NCBI GenBank assembly: GCA_039831705.1
Contig: JBDOMT010000209.1
Location: 16,146-80,145 of the forward strand
Source of the DNA: JAJRWS01 sp039831705
GTDB taxonomy: Bacteria; Planctomycetota; Planctomycetia; Pirellulales; Lacipirellulaceae
DNA: 64,000 bases
Direction of reading: 5' to 3'
Shown here in pieces: positions 34,594 to 44,545 of this stretch (positions are counted from its first letter, which is position 1; each line of letters starts with the position of its first letter). Below the pieces are notes generated by a model. That model was given only the letters and a program-made list of their open reading frames with translations. It was not told the DNA's origin and searched no databases. Made by a program: the position numbers and the translations under genes.

Positions 34594-35958
34594 TTAATTC
34601 GCAATATTCTGTGCGTTGACAGGTAATGCACGTTGCGGCTGACTGGGCCCTTCGTAGGGCAGCGACAGCACATAGTCGACCACGTTCCAAATTTCCACAT
34701 CGGTCAATGTTCCCTTGGCGCCGAGACTCGCTGGCCCACTTCCAGGCATAGGTGTTCCAGGGATTCCCGCATGGACCCGTCGGTAAATATCGAGCGGTCG
34801 TCTTCCGCCCCGGTAAATACCTTTGCGTAAATTACGTGGAATCGCGTTTCTCACGGGATACAATCTGGCAGCAACCGTCTCTCGAACAGCAAGAACCTTC
34901 ACATCTGTCGCCAATCGCTCTCGCCCTGCTGCATCCAGGTCACTCGTTCCTTGATTTTCATTGACCCTCTCTAACAACAAAGCCGTATCATCCTGAAATT
35001 TTTTATTCGATTTGTTCCAGATATCCTGGTCGTCTCGTTGACCATCTCCCAAAGCCGTAGGACCATGACACTTCAGACAGTTCGCCTTGTTACCATAGAA
35101 CAACGCACGCCCCAGTTCGACCGAAGCAGCTATCTCTTCCGCCGTACGATTTTCCTGAGGCAGTTGAGCTTCCTCTGCTTGAATGACATTCTCGGCTGAC
35201 GCTCCCCAATCGCTGGCTATTTCGGCAAGAATTTCCTGAATCACCCCACGTTGTTCCTGGTCACTGACCGGATCAAAGGGAATTCGCTCACCATCTTCTT
35301 CTCCCAGCTCTTCGGCGACATAGTTAATCAACTCTGTCTCCATCTGGCCACGCATACTCAGGTACTTCACGTACTCAACCAGTGTTTCTATTTCTGAAGA
35401 GGGCAACAATGCAAACGAAGGCATCGCCGTGCCGGGAACACCGTGATAGAGGACTGCATACAAATCCTTATCGGTTGGCTTGGTCGCATTGTAAGTCGAT
35501 TTGAACTTGTAGGTTCCAGCTCGGTAATCGCGTGGATAGGGATTCAAAAAACGGGCAGTCGGTCCGCGGCCATCTCCTGTAACACCGTGACAGTGAACGC
35601 AATGTTTACGATACAGACCATAGACGGACCCCTCTTCGCCGCTCCAGGCTGGCCCGGCGGCAAGCTTCAATTGGCTTTGATCGAGACCCGTTTCAGGCAT
35701 CGCAAAAGGCTCATCGGGAGTGCCGAACAAAGCACCCAGCACATCGGCGATTTCCTGTTGGTATGCAGGCGCAGTCTCTAAAGAGACCATCTGCACCATA
35801 TTCAAACGAAATTCCGGAGGCTGAGATTGTTCGCAACCTGTCAACAACAGAAACAACCCCATTCCAACAATATATGGAACGACAATAAAATATCGATTCA
35901 TGCCGGTCCGCTGGAGCATCGATTTCATTCCACTTACCATCATTTGCTTTAGCTTCAT
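34594..35958 (-). CDS. Diheme c-type cytochrome lipoprotein
   Basis: A 454-residue protein with two class I cytochrome c domains. CxxCH motifs are at Cys120-His124 (KHCVHCHGVTGDG) and Cys294-His298 (ANCLKCHGP); axial methionines are likely in GTAMPSF and GTPMPGSG. The N-terminus has a lipobox (LLTGC, Cys42), so it should be anchored in a membrane and face the periplasm. Several Met starts are possible; Met20 (35901) would give a standard 23-residue lipoprotein signal. It is encoded immediately upstream of subunit II and is a good candidate electron donor to CuA. Confidence 0.9.
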   Translation of the reverse strand: MKLKQMMVSGMKSMLQRTGMNRYFIVVPYIVGMGLFLLLTGCEQSQPPEFRLNMVQMVSLETAPAYQQEIADVLGALFGTPDEPFAMPETGLDQSQLKLAAGPAWSGEEGSVYGLYRKHCVHCHGVTGDGRGPTARFLNPYPRDYRAGTYKFKSTYNATKPTDKDLYAVLYHGVPGTAMPSFALLPSSEIETLVEYVKYLSMRGQMETELINYVAEELGEEDGERIPFDPVSDQEQRGVIQEILAEIASDWGASAENVIQAEEAQLPQENRTAEEIAASVELGRALFYGNKANCLKCHGPTALGDGQRDDQDIWNKSNKKFQDDTALLLERVNENQGTSDLDAAGRERLATDVKVLAVRETVAARLYPVRNAIPRNLRKGIYRGGRRPLDIYRRVHAGIPGTPMPGSGPASLGAKGTLTDVEIWNVVDYVLSLPYEGPSQPQRALPVNAQNIAN

Positions 35959-36020
35959 CTAAATTAAATAGGAGCTTAGATGTTAGTTAATTTGTTATTA
36001 CTCTCAGTTAAAAAAAAGTG

Positions 36021-36182
36021 AACCGCTAATAAACGCTAATTGACGCTAATGGAAGATAGTGATAATCACACAGGTGGCAGATTTAGCCAATTGCATGAAT
36101 TCTGCTTTCACATCCACCTTCAACTGTCAAAATAATACTTACATTGTAATAAATTAGCGTTTATGAGCGTTAATTAGCGGTT
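36021..36182. repeat. CGCTAAT palindrome (copy 2)
   Basis: The left arm (36021-36050, starting AACCGCTAATAAACGCTAAT) and the right arm (36153-36182, ending TTAATTAGCGGTT) are near-complementary 30-mers with about 100 bases between them. Each arm is three units with a 10-bp period. It occupies the gap between cupredoxin 2 and the diheme cytochrome. Confidence 0.9.
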
Positions 36183-36241
36183 CCTCTTTCTTTCCGTCGT
36201 GAACAGTTGCGATAATTTCGGCAGCCATCTAACACCAATAT

Positions 36242-37153
36242 CTACCCGCCAAACGCCTCGGCGGGCACATCGATTGCAATTTCTTTAACTTCATCAGGTT
36301 CCAGCTTGATTTTGATTCGTCCCTTGTTCGACCAATTCAATTCCTTTGCCGCGGGCGAGGACAGCACCAACGATCCACTTCGGCCTGCTGCACTTTCATG
36401 CCAAACTTGGAATTCCAATTCTTCGCCCGCAGGCAGGTTAGCAATTTCAAAAGTTCCATCAGCGGCCGTAACAGCCACATAAGCATTTTCTCGTGGCAGA
36501 TAGTAAGCCACCATCCAAGGGTGAATGCTACAACGTACCGCTTGCGGCACCGCCTCTTCCTTCTGTGGTACAAAAGTCAACGATTGTCCCGCAGGAATCG
36601 TTTGATTGAAACTATTTTTGCCTTCGATATTCGTGTTGTGGCCTACACCATCACTATTTTTCAGCTCCAACGCCTGCCCCACGCCAACTGGTAAAACGTG
36701 GGTCAAAAATCGACATGCTTTTTGATCGAATACAACCGGTTCATCCGAGAGATTCGCCAACTCGTGTATGCGTGAAGATTTACGCAGAAAAATTGCCACA
36801 TTGGCAATCCCCTGAGTCGAACCGTCTACCAACAGAGTCTCCTGCAGGGGCGCGGATCCACCCGGGGCACAAGTCGCTAGATCTTTATTGGCCGCATAAG
36901 GAGACATCTTGGGGGGGTCGCCCACAAAAGTAAAACGCCCTTTAAGCGTAGCCCAACCGGTACCGGTCGAAGCCGCAACGGGGGAATCCACCGATGTGCC
37001 CTCTCCTGCTCCAAACGACGAACGAATTTTCTCCAAAGCAGCCGTGTTCGCTACCGGCCCCAACTCGGGAGGCCGGCTACATCCACAGACGACTGCCATC
37101 AGCAGAACACCGCCCCACAGGCAACCCTTTTGTCGAAATACTTTCGGCATCAT
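36242..37153 (-). CDS. Cupredoxin-like lipoprotein (paralogue 2)
   Basis: A 303-residue secreted protein with a lipoprotein signal (LLMAVVCGCS). The middle has the pattern of a type 1 copper site: a histidine in DGVGHNTN, then CSIHPWM giving Cys, His and Met in the usual spacing. The C-terminal part (VTAADGTFEIANLPAGEELEF onward) resembles a carboxypeptidase-regulatory-like beta sandwich. It is paralogous to the preceding gene and overlaps it by one base (TAATG). Its place between the bc-type genes and the oxidase suggests a copper electron carrier, but copper binding is predicted only from spacing. Confidence 0.78.
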   Translation of the reverse strand: MMPKVFRQKGCLWGGVLLMAVVCGCSRPPELGPVANTAALEKIRSSFGAGEGTSVDSPVAASTGTGWATLKGRFTFVGDPPKMSPYAANKDLATCAPGGSAPLQETLLVDGSTQGIANVAIFLRKSSRIHELANLSDEPVVFDQKACRFLTHVLPVGVGQALELKNSDGVGHNTNIEGKNSFNQTIPAGQSLTFVPQKEEAVPQAVRCSIHPWMVAYYLPRENAYVAVTAADGTFEIANLPAGEELEFQVWHESAAGRSGSLVLSSPAAKELNWSNKGRIKIKLEPDEVKEIAIDVPAEAFGG

Positions 37154-37989
37154 TACTTTCCTAGTACCGAGGGTGCTACTTGGATCTCACCCAGATCGAG
37201 CGTATCGCCTGCGGGGATCGTTAGTTTAACCAAACCTTTCCTGCTGGTCTCATCACTTCCGACCTTGAGCTTACGCAAATTGCCTTTCGCTTCATGCCAA
37301 AATCGAAATTCGTGTTTACCAGCAGGTATGTTTTTAATTTCAAAGCTTCCATCTTTACCAGACACGACCATGTAGGGATTGTCACGAACCAATACCTGAG
37401 CTCCCATCCATGGGTGGACATTGCAGGCAAAGGGTGATGGATACGATTCCGATTTGGTGAAGTTTTTAATCAGTGGGGAATCATTAGAAATCAAATCGTT
37501 AAACTTAGAGTTTTTCATCAGTGCCTGAGCATTGGTATTGTGCCCAATACCCACATCCGAATTGCGAATCTCCAGCGGCTGTTTGGTATACACGGTCAGC
37601 GCATGAGGCTCAAAGCGACAGCCCTTGTTATCCAACACCACAGGCTTTCCGGCCAACTTGTCGTAGTCCGCATGAACGTCGACTGATTTACCCCTTTTGA
37701 GATATAGGTAGACGAACACATTGGCCAATCCACCCTTGTCACCTACGACCAACTCCTCATCGACGATTGTGTGCTTTCCGCAAAACTCCACGTCTTTGGT
37801 AACAGATATGTCTTTTGGCTCACCAGCATCATCCGTGTATACCAGTCGCCCTTGGAGTGATCCCCAATCGGCTCCCTGTACGGAAAGCCCTTGTGTCAAA
37901 AAAGAGCTGACAAGCAAACAGACACATGCCACGAAACCCATCGACAACTGCGGAAAACTACGCCTTGCGTTAACTAATTGCTTCATCAT
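37153..37989 (-). CDS. Secreted cupredoxin-like protein (paralogue 1)
   Basis: A 278-residue protein with a cleavable signal (MGFVACVCLLVSSFLTQG). The type 1 copper pattern repeats that of its neighbour: a histidine in DVGIGHNTN, then CNVHPWM, followed by a beta sandwich (VSGKDGSFEIKNIPAGKHEF). ATG 37989 is supported by AGGAG eight bases upstream; the ORF-initiating ATG at 38037 has none. The pair probably arose by duplication. Methylamine-utilisation-type cupredoxins show similar spacing; no close family was confirmed. Confidence 0.8.
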   Translation of the reverse strand: MMKQLVNARRSFPQLSMGFVACVCLLVSSFLTQGLSVQGADWGSLQGRLVYTDDAGEPKDISVTKDVEFCGKHTIVDEELVVGDKGGLANVFVYLYLKRGKSVDVHADYDKLAGKPVVLDNKGCRFEPHALTVYTKQPLEIRNSDVGIGHNTNAQALMKNSKFNDLISNDSPLIKNFTKSESYPSPFACNVHPWMGAQVLVRDNPYMVVSGKDGSFEIKNIPAGKHEFRFWHEAKGNLRKLKVGSDETSRKGLVKLTIPAGDTLDLGEIQVAPSVLGK

Positions 37990-38050
37990 TTTCTTACTCC
38001 TAGTCATTGTCAATTTTTCAGTGCTAGTTGAACTCAATTGCTATAAACGA

Positions 38051-38234
38051 TTTTATTTTTGACGGGATGAACAGGACAAACAAACTTACTTAGGATCAAT
38101 CCTGTACATCAGTTGAAAATCTTGTTGTCTCCCAAACCGCTCAACAGCCTATAACATATTGAGTTTACGAACTAAAAAATCAATCCTTGAATTCCTTATC
38201 CTGTAAATCCTGTTAATCTTGTCAGAATTTTTCC
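38051..38234. repeat. ACAGGAT palindrome (copy 2)
   Basis: The left arm (38051-38085, with GACGGGATGAACAGGAC) and the right arm (38194-38234, with CCTGTAAATCCTGTTAATC) are degenerate inverted copies built of 9-bp units, like the element at 556-707. It fills the gap between the octaheme cytochrome stop and cupredoxin 1. Confidence 0.82.
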
Positions 38235-38265
38235 GAATAAGATCATCGACAAAACCATTTTAGTG

Positions 38266-41200
38266 TTAATTTTCAGTACCTGGGTCTTCGGTCGCATCAG
38301 GCGCAACCTCCGCCGCTGGCTTCACCAAAGACTGAATGGACGTCTGCTTGCGAGTGTAAAGATTAAAGTTTAACAACAAATCGGCCAACCCGTCCAATTG
38401 CTGAATACTCGTTCCATGAATCAAATCCTGGCTGACGCCTCCCAGATGGGGCTTATTCGGATCGTACGGCACATTCACCGGCATGCCCGTATAGGGAAGA
38501 ATTCGCTTGGGATTAGCAAGCCATTTACGCAAGTAGTCAGGTTTTAAACGGGCGGCCACATCAGCCAAATTGGGGCCCAAAGTAGTCAATTCCCCTTGAG
38601 GTACGAAATCGGCCACCGCGTGGCATTTCACACAGTAGTTTCCATCGGTGACTACCCGCATAGCCTGCTCCAGTCGATCGGGCGCATGCTCGTCCAGGTA
38701 GCTCTGCCGCTGCTGACGCTTAAATTCATAGGGAAATTCGACACTCGAAGTCGCAGCGAAATAGTTCACCAATTTGGTCGCATCATCACTGGACATATGG
38801 AAATTGGGCATCCGCATCACCGCCGCAGGTCGAATCGCAATAGGATCCATCAAGAATGAATGCAGCCAATCCAATTGCACCTTGGCCCCTTCGTCCATCA
38901 ATGGTGGAGGCAACCAACCCCATGCTTCAGCCCCCTTGGTCTGAGGACTGGCCTCCTGGATGTGGGCAATCGCCTGTGGGAACAGGTATCGTGTCAGCTC
39001 CCCGCCCCAACCAGGATATGCGGTTCCCTGCTCTGGACCATAGCCGTCTCGGTTGGCAGGCACTAACAAGTCCTGTACACCCACCGACCAAGTTTCACCC
39101 TGCACCAGCCCATTCCGCCACAAGGTGAACAGGTAGAAGGGATCCGACTCCTCGTCATCTTCTTCCAATGGCAAGCCATCTTCATCGAAACGAATTGCCA
39201 TCCCGGTTTCTTCGCTCCTGACGGTCAAACCGTGCAGTGTCGCATGAAGCAAACCGCGACTATCTTTCTGTAAGGATTTCGCAATTTCTTTTTCGCTAAA
39301 GCGTGCATCGAAGAACGGATAATCAACCATTTCTGGCGGCGATTCAAAAGTATCCTCGGCAAACTCCAGTTTCCACTCTTCCATCCGCATGGTGTGGCAA
39401 CCAGCACAATTGAACTTATCCAGCACTTGCCGACCTTGGACAATAGCTTCGCCGCGGAGATCTGCCTGGTAAACGAATTTTTCTGCAGGTGGCTCACTCA
39501 CCAGCCCCAACACAAAGGTCATGATCGCTTCGCGCTGTTCATCATTGAATGGGAACCGTGGCATTCTCAAGCGTTCGTTGAAACCCTTGTTCTGGGTAGT
39601 TTTATAGTCATAACTACGTGGCATACGGAGTTTTTGCCAGAGAAAACCATCGCGGGCGTGGCTATTGAGGGACTGCACGAAGTAGCTTTCATTGGCATCA
39701 AAGTCGAGCGGATCCAAATGCCCGTGTCCGCCCTTGTCAGCATGGCTACCGTCAGCGTGGCCTCCGTCTGCAGAATTGTCGTGTTCGGCTGAGTGAGCCC
39801 TTTCAGCCCCCTTGTCTTCGTGGCCGTCTCCAGCCTGTGACTCATCAAAATGCGCACTTCCCGGAGCATCCACTCCGTGCGTTTCCAAGAACTTGTGAAT
39901 ATTCTCAAACGCCAGCTTGGAGCTCTCCTTACGGCCCCAATCAGCCAAACCGGTACCGATCGGCTTCGTTGCTTCAAAACCGGGAATATCATGGCAGCCG
40001 AAGCAGCCATATTTGGCCACGGTCTCGAGTGCAACATATTCCAGTTGCCTGGAGACTCGATTGGAGTCATCGATGCCGATCAATAGCCGTGCAGAATTTT
40101 TCAACCGCGGGGAAAGTTCCGGCGGTATGCCATTCTGTAAGTATCTTTTAGCGTCTGCGGTAGGAATCATGTCGCTCGTCAGCCATTCAGCCGCCAGCTC
40201 AGCCAAAGCCTTCTCCTCGGCTGCTGTCATTTGACGCGATGGAACATCCGTCGGCTGCCAGTTGGCAGGTACTCCCAACAAAAAGAGTCTAATATCGGCA
40301 GCCGGATCGGTTATCTTGCCGGTCGCGTTGCCCAGAGCATCCTTCTCACTGATCGGATCGAGGTACAAATGGGGCATCTTGGTACGCGGATGGTAGCGAT
40401 GAGGCTCTTTAATCCATGAGTAAATCCAGCGTCGGCCCTTTTCCGTATTGAACTTGGCACCAATACGAGAAAGATCAGGTCCCTGACTCAATTCAATCCC
40501 GGGGACGGAGAACTTCTCATGCGAGTGGCAAGCCAAACAGCCACGCGATTCAAACAACCATTCTCCCCGCTCGGCCGAAGGGTCTTCGGTGACTTCCTGA
40601 GGAGGCTCAAGATAGTCGAATGGATCGCTGTTTTTCAACAAAAACTCGCTCAGGGCCCGAATCTCAATTGGTTCCAGTCGCTCCGACACTTCTTTCTGCT
40701 GAGCGTCTTCGGACTCCTCAAGATGCTCCAACTGATGAAAGAATTGAGGCATCTTGGTCGAGGGCCGGAAGTCGGACGGCATGTTGATCCAACTGTAAAG
40801 CCAATCGTAATCGACTTTTGACTGTAGATAACGCAAGCTGGGCCCCGCCTTACGATACTGGCCGGCAAACTCAACATCCTTCAGTAAAGCTGCCAATTTG
40901 TGGGTGCCCTCGGCCAAACGCCCTTTCTCCGACAACCCGTCCTCCGATGCTCCCTCACCCGGTAACCCTGCGGCCAATTGGGCGTCTAGATTGATAGAAT
41001 CGTACAGACGCTTGCGGACCTGGTCATCGTCAGGTGACTGCACCAAATGGCGGGCCCAACCGCGCTCGGCATCGTTGAGCTTGTCATCTCTCAACATTTG
41101 TGCCGCCGCTTCGTGGTAGTTGGGCTCCAACCTCAAATCAGGTCCCAGGCGTTGATTCGGGCCATCAAAGCCATTGACATCATGGCATCCAAAACAGCCA

Positions 41201-42963
41201 AACTGTTCCACCAAGGTCCACCCTTCCACCAACTTGGGCGCTGGGGTTTCAGGAAACCTTTCACTCGCCACAAGCTCTGCCTTATTGTAGTGACACTTCA
41301 TGCAATTGCTCTCGACAAAACGCTTAGGCTTCATCGGGAAAATCCAATGGTGATTGTCGAACCAACCATGCAAACGGTTCCATGTACGCTGCTGATTTGC
41401 ATTGTTGGGAGTGTGGGATGTCCACATGAATGCGGTACCAGAACCTTGTCCATCGTGGCACACGGTACAGCCAAATATTTTTTCTGAGTGTGGACTGCGA
41501 TCGGTGAGATAGAGATCCAAACGCGGATGCGCGGTGAAGGGATGTTCAAGGCCTCGCCGAACGGTCAATGTTACAGACGAATCCCATTGGACATTATGCA
41601 ACAGTTGGCTTTTGGCTTGGGCAAGTTGCTTACCAACCGGTACGTCTCCCACCTGAAGCACCACGTCCCCTGACTGCAAACCGGTACGGGCAGCCGGACT
41701 TTCGGGGATCACATACAGAACCGTCGTTTCCTGGTAGTCGATGACTCCCTGGTCGGCCAAAACGAAACCATACCCATTTTTAATCCTCTCCCCGTCACTC
41801 AACTGTTCGCCGCCCTCTCCATCTGTAGCAGGCTGCTCAGCAGGCGTTTCCAGCAAAAGCACCAGTTCACGCTGAGACTCCGGGAGCGTGGGATAGGCTG
41901 GATCGGTCGATGTTCCGGCTGCCGTCTGAGAAATGGCCCGATGGCACGTTTTGCAGCGATCAAATCGGGCCGCCTGAGTGAAGTTGAAATTTACCGTAAG
42001 GTCTGGTAGCCAAATTTGATCAATTTTTATGTTGCCATTGTACAGCGCATCCAGAATCGGCAGCCGGGTAATCCACTCACCCAAGTTCGAGGTCCCCAGA
42101 TAAGCCTGTTCATGCAAACGTCCAAGCTCAGTCTGCTTGGAATCGATTTGCTTGACAACCACTTTGCTCTCAGCATCCATTTCGGCCTGTGCCGATTCCA
42201 AATGCTCTCGATAGGAAATAGCTGCTGCAATGAGTGCTGATAACTCGCCCAAACGATCATCCAATCGATTGATGTGACTCTGTACTTTATTTTGCTCTGA
42301 CTGCTCCGCCCCTGCTCCAACCAGCAGACCAAGCTCACTCACAGCAGCGGTCCGATCTGCATTGACAAATTTCTTATTGCCCACAAACTTTTTTTCGCGG
42401 CGCTTTGCCTCGGAGATGAATGCCTCCATGCCAGTGTATAGTTCGGAGCGCGCCGCCAAGGCGTTTTCCTGGGCCGCTGCTAAATCTGCGGCTACTTCCT
42501 CCTGGCCTACCCCCTCCAAATCGGTCTCTCCCAGATTGGCGGCCGCGTTTGCGGCTTCTGCAACATCGAGAGAGGCAGTTTGAAAGGTTTCGTAGGCCTG
42601 ATTCATTGAGTCAAATTGAATCGGCACATACTGAATAGCCTGCTCATCGAGTCGCCTATTTTCTTCGTTAACCAGTGATTCAAATTGCTGGATTTTTTCC
42701 TCTGAAATGGACGCGCTGCGGGCCACACGGAGGTCTCGCTGCAACTGCTCCAACTGGGAAGCATACCGGTCGGTTGCCGCATCGCGACGGGCAGCCAGCA
42801 TCCAAGATTCTTTGCCTCGATCGGCCAACTGCCAATCTTTCCACTCTCGGTTGTGATCCTTCGCCATCAACCAAAAGGTAGCCCAGGCCATTACCAGTGT
42901 ACTGACGCCAAATACGACGTGCATGACCTTCATAGAACGCCAAGTTTGTTCCGTAGCTGGCAT
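38266..42963 (-). CDS. Octaheme c-type cytochrome with PDZ-like domain (bc-complex partner)
   Basis: A 1565-residue periplasmic protein held by an N-terminal helix (VVFGVSTLVMAWATFWLMA). Eight CxxCH motifs start at Cys337, 499, 554, 590, 809, 987, 1186 and 1444. Residues 60-290 are predicted coiled coil. A PDZ-like module lies at about 395-475 (VLYVIPESPAARTGLQSGDV) between hemes 1 and 2. Residues 1036-1082 are His/Asp/Gly-rich and could bind metals. The gene follows Rieske and the two cytochrome b genes, the position cytochrome c1 takes elsewhere, so it probably replaces c1 and passes electrons to the cupredoxins or diheme cytochrome. That role is inferred. Confidence 0.88.
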   Translation of the reverse strand: MPATEQTWRSMKVMHVVFGVSTLVMAWATFWLMAKDHNREWKDWQLADRGKESWMLAARRDAATDRYASQLEQLQRDLRVARSASISEEKIQQFESLVNEENRRLDEQAIQYVPIQFDSMNQAYETFQTASLDVAEAANAAANLGETDLEGVGQEEVAADLAAAQENALAARSELYTGMEAFISEAKRREKKFVGNKKFVNADRTAAVSELGLLVGAGAEQSEQNKVQSHINRLDDRLGELSALIAAAISYREHLESAQAEMDAESKVVVKQIDSKQTELGRLHEQAYLGTSNLGEWITRLPILDALYNGNIKIDQIWLPDLTVNFNFTQAARFDRCKTCHRAISQTAAGTSTDPAYPTLPESQRELVLLLETPAEQPATDGEGGEQLSDGERIKNGYGFVLADQGVIDYQETTVLYVIPESPAARTGLQSGDVVLQVGDVPVGKQLAQAKSQLLHNVQWDSSVTLTVRRGLEHPFTAHPRLDLYLTDRSPHSEKIFGCTVCHDGQGSGTAFMWTSHTPNNANQQRTWNRLHGWFDNHHWIFPMKPKRFVESNCMKCHYNKAELVASERFPETPAPKLVEGWTLVEQFGCFGCHDVNGFDGPNQRLGPDLRLEPNYHEAAAQMLRDDKLNDAERGWARHLVQSPDDDQVRKRLYDSINLDAQLAAGLPGEGASEDGLSEKGRLAEGTHKLAALLKDVEFAGQYRKAGPSLRYLQSKVDYDWLYSWINMPSDFRPSTKMPQFFHQLEHLEESEDAQQKEVSERLEPIEIRALSEFLLKNSDPFDYLEPPQEVTEDPSAERGEWLFESRGCLACHSHEKFSVPGIELSQGPDLSRIGAKFNTEKGRRWIYSWIKEPHRYHPRTKMPHLYLDPISEKDALGNATGKITDPAADIRLFLLGVPANWQPTDVPSRQMTAAEEKALAELAAEWLTSDMIPTADAKRYLQNGIPPELSPRLKNSARLLIGIDDSNRVSRQLEYVALETVAKYGCFGCHDIPGFEATKPIGTGLADWGRKESSKLAFENIHKFLETHGVDAPGSAHFDESQAGDGHEDKGAERAHSAEHDNSADGGHADGSHADKGGHGHLDPLDFDANESYFVQSLNSHARDGFLWQKLRMPRSYDYKTTQNKGFNERLRMPRFPFNDEQREAIMTFVLGLVSEPPAEKFVYQADLRGEAIVQGRQVLDKFNCAGCHTMRMEEWKLEFAEDTFESPPEMVDYPFFDARFSEKEIAKSLQKDSRGLLHATLHGLTVRSEETGMAIRFDEDGLPLEEDDEESDPFYLFTLWRNGLVQGETWSVGVQDLLVPANRDGYGPEQGTAYPGWGGELTRYLFPQAIAHIQEASPQTKGAEAWGWLPPPLMDEGAKVQLDWLHSFLMDPIAIRPAAVMRMPNFHMSSDDATKLVNYFAATSSVEFPYEFKRQQRQSYLDEHAPDRLEQAMRVVTDGNYCVKCHAVADFVPQGELTTLGPNLADVAARLKPDYLRKWLANPKRILPYTGMPVNVPYDPNKPHLGGVSQDLIHGTSIQQLDGLADLLLNFNLYTRKQTSIQSLVKPAAEVAPDATEDPGTEN

Positions 42964-43002
42964 GAAATAGGTTCTCTTTTTTCAGCTCTGTCTGAGGTCT
43001 GG

Positions 43003-44385
43003 CTAAAAATTCAAAAAGTACTCGGGGATAGCAATGAGGTACTTTAGATTAAGCACCCAACGTAAAATCATTTTGATCGGCAACGATGCCATAAACAGCA
43101 ACAGATTGGCCATCACCATGAATCGGATGAATCCCATTCGCATATAAAACTTGCGAAACAGGGTGAGAGCCATCAATGGAGGCAAAGCGATAAAATACCC
43201 CAGCACCAGAATCAAACCGGGAAGTTCACGCAGAACAATATTGCCGACTTGTACCAGCATACTGCTACCTGCCGCTGCGATAGGCATACTTCTCCCCAGC
43301 CATGTTTCCCAAAAGTACTCGGACAAATTAATATTCGAAAGGGCTTGCACTTTATGCGCATCCCAATGTTCATACGGTCCAAAGAAATTCCAGTTGGGCC
43401 CACGTAGGAGGGTTCCCAGCACGATCAGTGTGATCCACATTTCCAGGAAACCAAACTGAAACACGAGATAACTGAATTTTCTCTCCTTGATCGTGTAATA
43501 ACCATTGCCAGCCTTGTTGAAATCAAGATAGGGGATCGCCATCAACCCAACGACCACCAGCACTGGCAAAACAATACCTGCCATCCAGGGATCGTAGTAA
43601 ACCAACATTTCCTGCAAACCCAAAAAGTACCAAGGGGCCTTGGAAGGATTTGGGGTTTTCACGCTACTGGCTGCCTCCTCCAGTGGAGCCGGCAAGAGGA
43701 TTGCCCATATGATGAGGATCACAGTCAATGCAATCATGCAGATCAACTCGGTATAGACCAAGTCAGGCCAAACCAGCACTTTCTCGTTATCCAATTTTTC
43801 TAATGGCGGTTCTCCACGCTCCATTCGCTTGTCATTTTCAACTGCTCGGTGGGTTGCCACCCAGGTAAAAAACGCCAGCAAAAAGATGAGCATCACAATC
43901 GGCACATTGTCTGGCTTGGCCACAATCTCATAAAAATCGCGGTCGGTCATCGAGAGGCCCAACATCAGGAACATCATGTTCGCAATAACCCAGGCCACTG
44001 GCGGTTTGACAAAAAACGAACGCAACAGATAGAGCACAATCAAGATGATCGTGGTGCCCGCACTGTAGACAACCGGTCCGGTGCTGTGGTTGATTGCTTC
44101 CCGCCACGATTCAGGCAGGGACGGCATCCAACTGCCATTGCCGCTAGAAGAAAATGCGGCCAACAAAACAAACATGACGGCCATTGCCATCCAAGCCGAC
44201 ACATTCGTGACCTTTAACTGCTTACCTGCCACAGAAATTGGCAATGGAAACCAAGCCTTAATCAGACCCGATTGCCACAAGTAGAAAGCAGCCACGCCGT
44301 TGGCCAGCGCGAGCATTAGATAGAAGGGCCCCAAAAAGTAGGAGACCATCATAAAAAACTGCGCGTCTGTGATTCCGTGCGTCAT
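43003..44385 (-). CDS. Cytochrome b C-terminal subunit (subunit IV-like) with N-terminal extension
   Basis: A 460-residue membrane protein. Residues 245-266 hold the quinol-site region as NPSKAPWYFLGLQEMLVYYD, with APWY in place of the mitochondrial PEWY. This fits the C-terminal half of a split cytochrome b (PetD-like) plus extra C-terminal helices. About 195 residues with five predicted helices precede the canonical part, starting GITDAQFFMMVSYFLGPFY. The APWY version is usual in some menaquinone-using bc complexes (general knowledge). It lies between the b6-type gene and the octaheme cytochrome. Confidence 0.9.
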   Translation of the reverse strand: MTHGITDAQFFMMVSYFLGPFYLMLALANGVAAFYLWQSGLIKAWFPLPISVAGKQLKVTNVSAWMAMAVMFVLLAAFSSSGNGSWMPSLPESWREAINHSTGPVVYSAGTTIILIVLYLLRSFFVKPPVAWVIANMMFLMLGLSMTDRDFYEIVAKPDNVPIVMLIFLLAFFTWVATHRAVENDKRMERGEPPLEKLDNEKVLVWPDLVYTELICMIALTVILIIWAILLPAPLEEAASSVKTPNPSKAPWYFLGLQEMLVYYDPWMAGIVLPVLVVVGLMAIPYLDFNKAGNGYYTIKERKFSYLVFQFGFLEMWITLIVLGTLLRGPNWNFFGPYEHWDAHKVQALSNINLSEYFWETWLGRSMPIAAAGSSMLVQVGNIVLRELPGLILVLGYFIALPPLMALTLFRKFYMRMGFIRFMVMANLLLFMASLPIKMILRWVLNLKYLIAIPEYFLNF

Positions 44386-44545
44386 ATTCTATCGCTTTGT
44401 CAAACGAAACTTAAATTGTGGTAAGCCCTTAAGAGACAAGAGCAGATTCTTAGGTCGTAGACCAAAACAAGTTTTGGTGCCCTCTCTCTCGGAATGACAA
44501 GTGGAGAGGTAAGTAAGTAAATAATGATTCCTTCTAAAATAACTG

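Noticed and set aside
33762..35958. Classification of the oxidase as caa3 with a fused cytochrome c
   Set aside because: Subunit II ends soon after the CuA motif and carries no CxxCH; the cytochrome is a separate gene.
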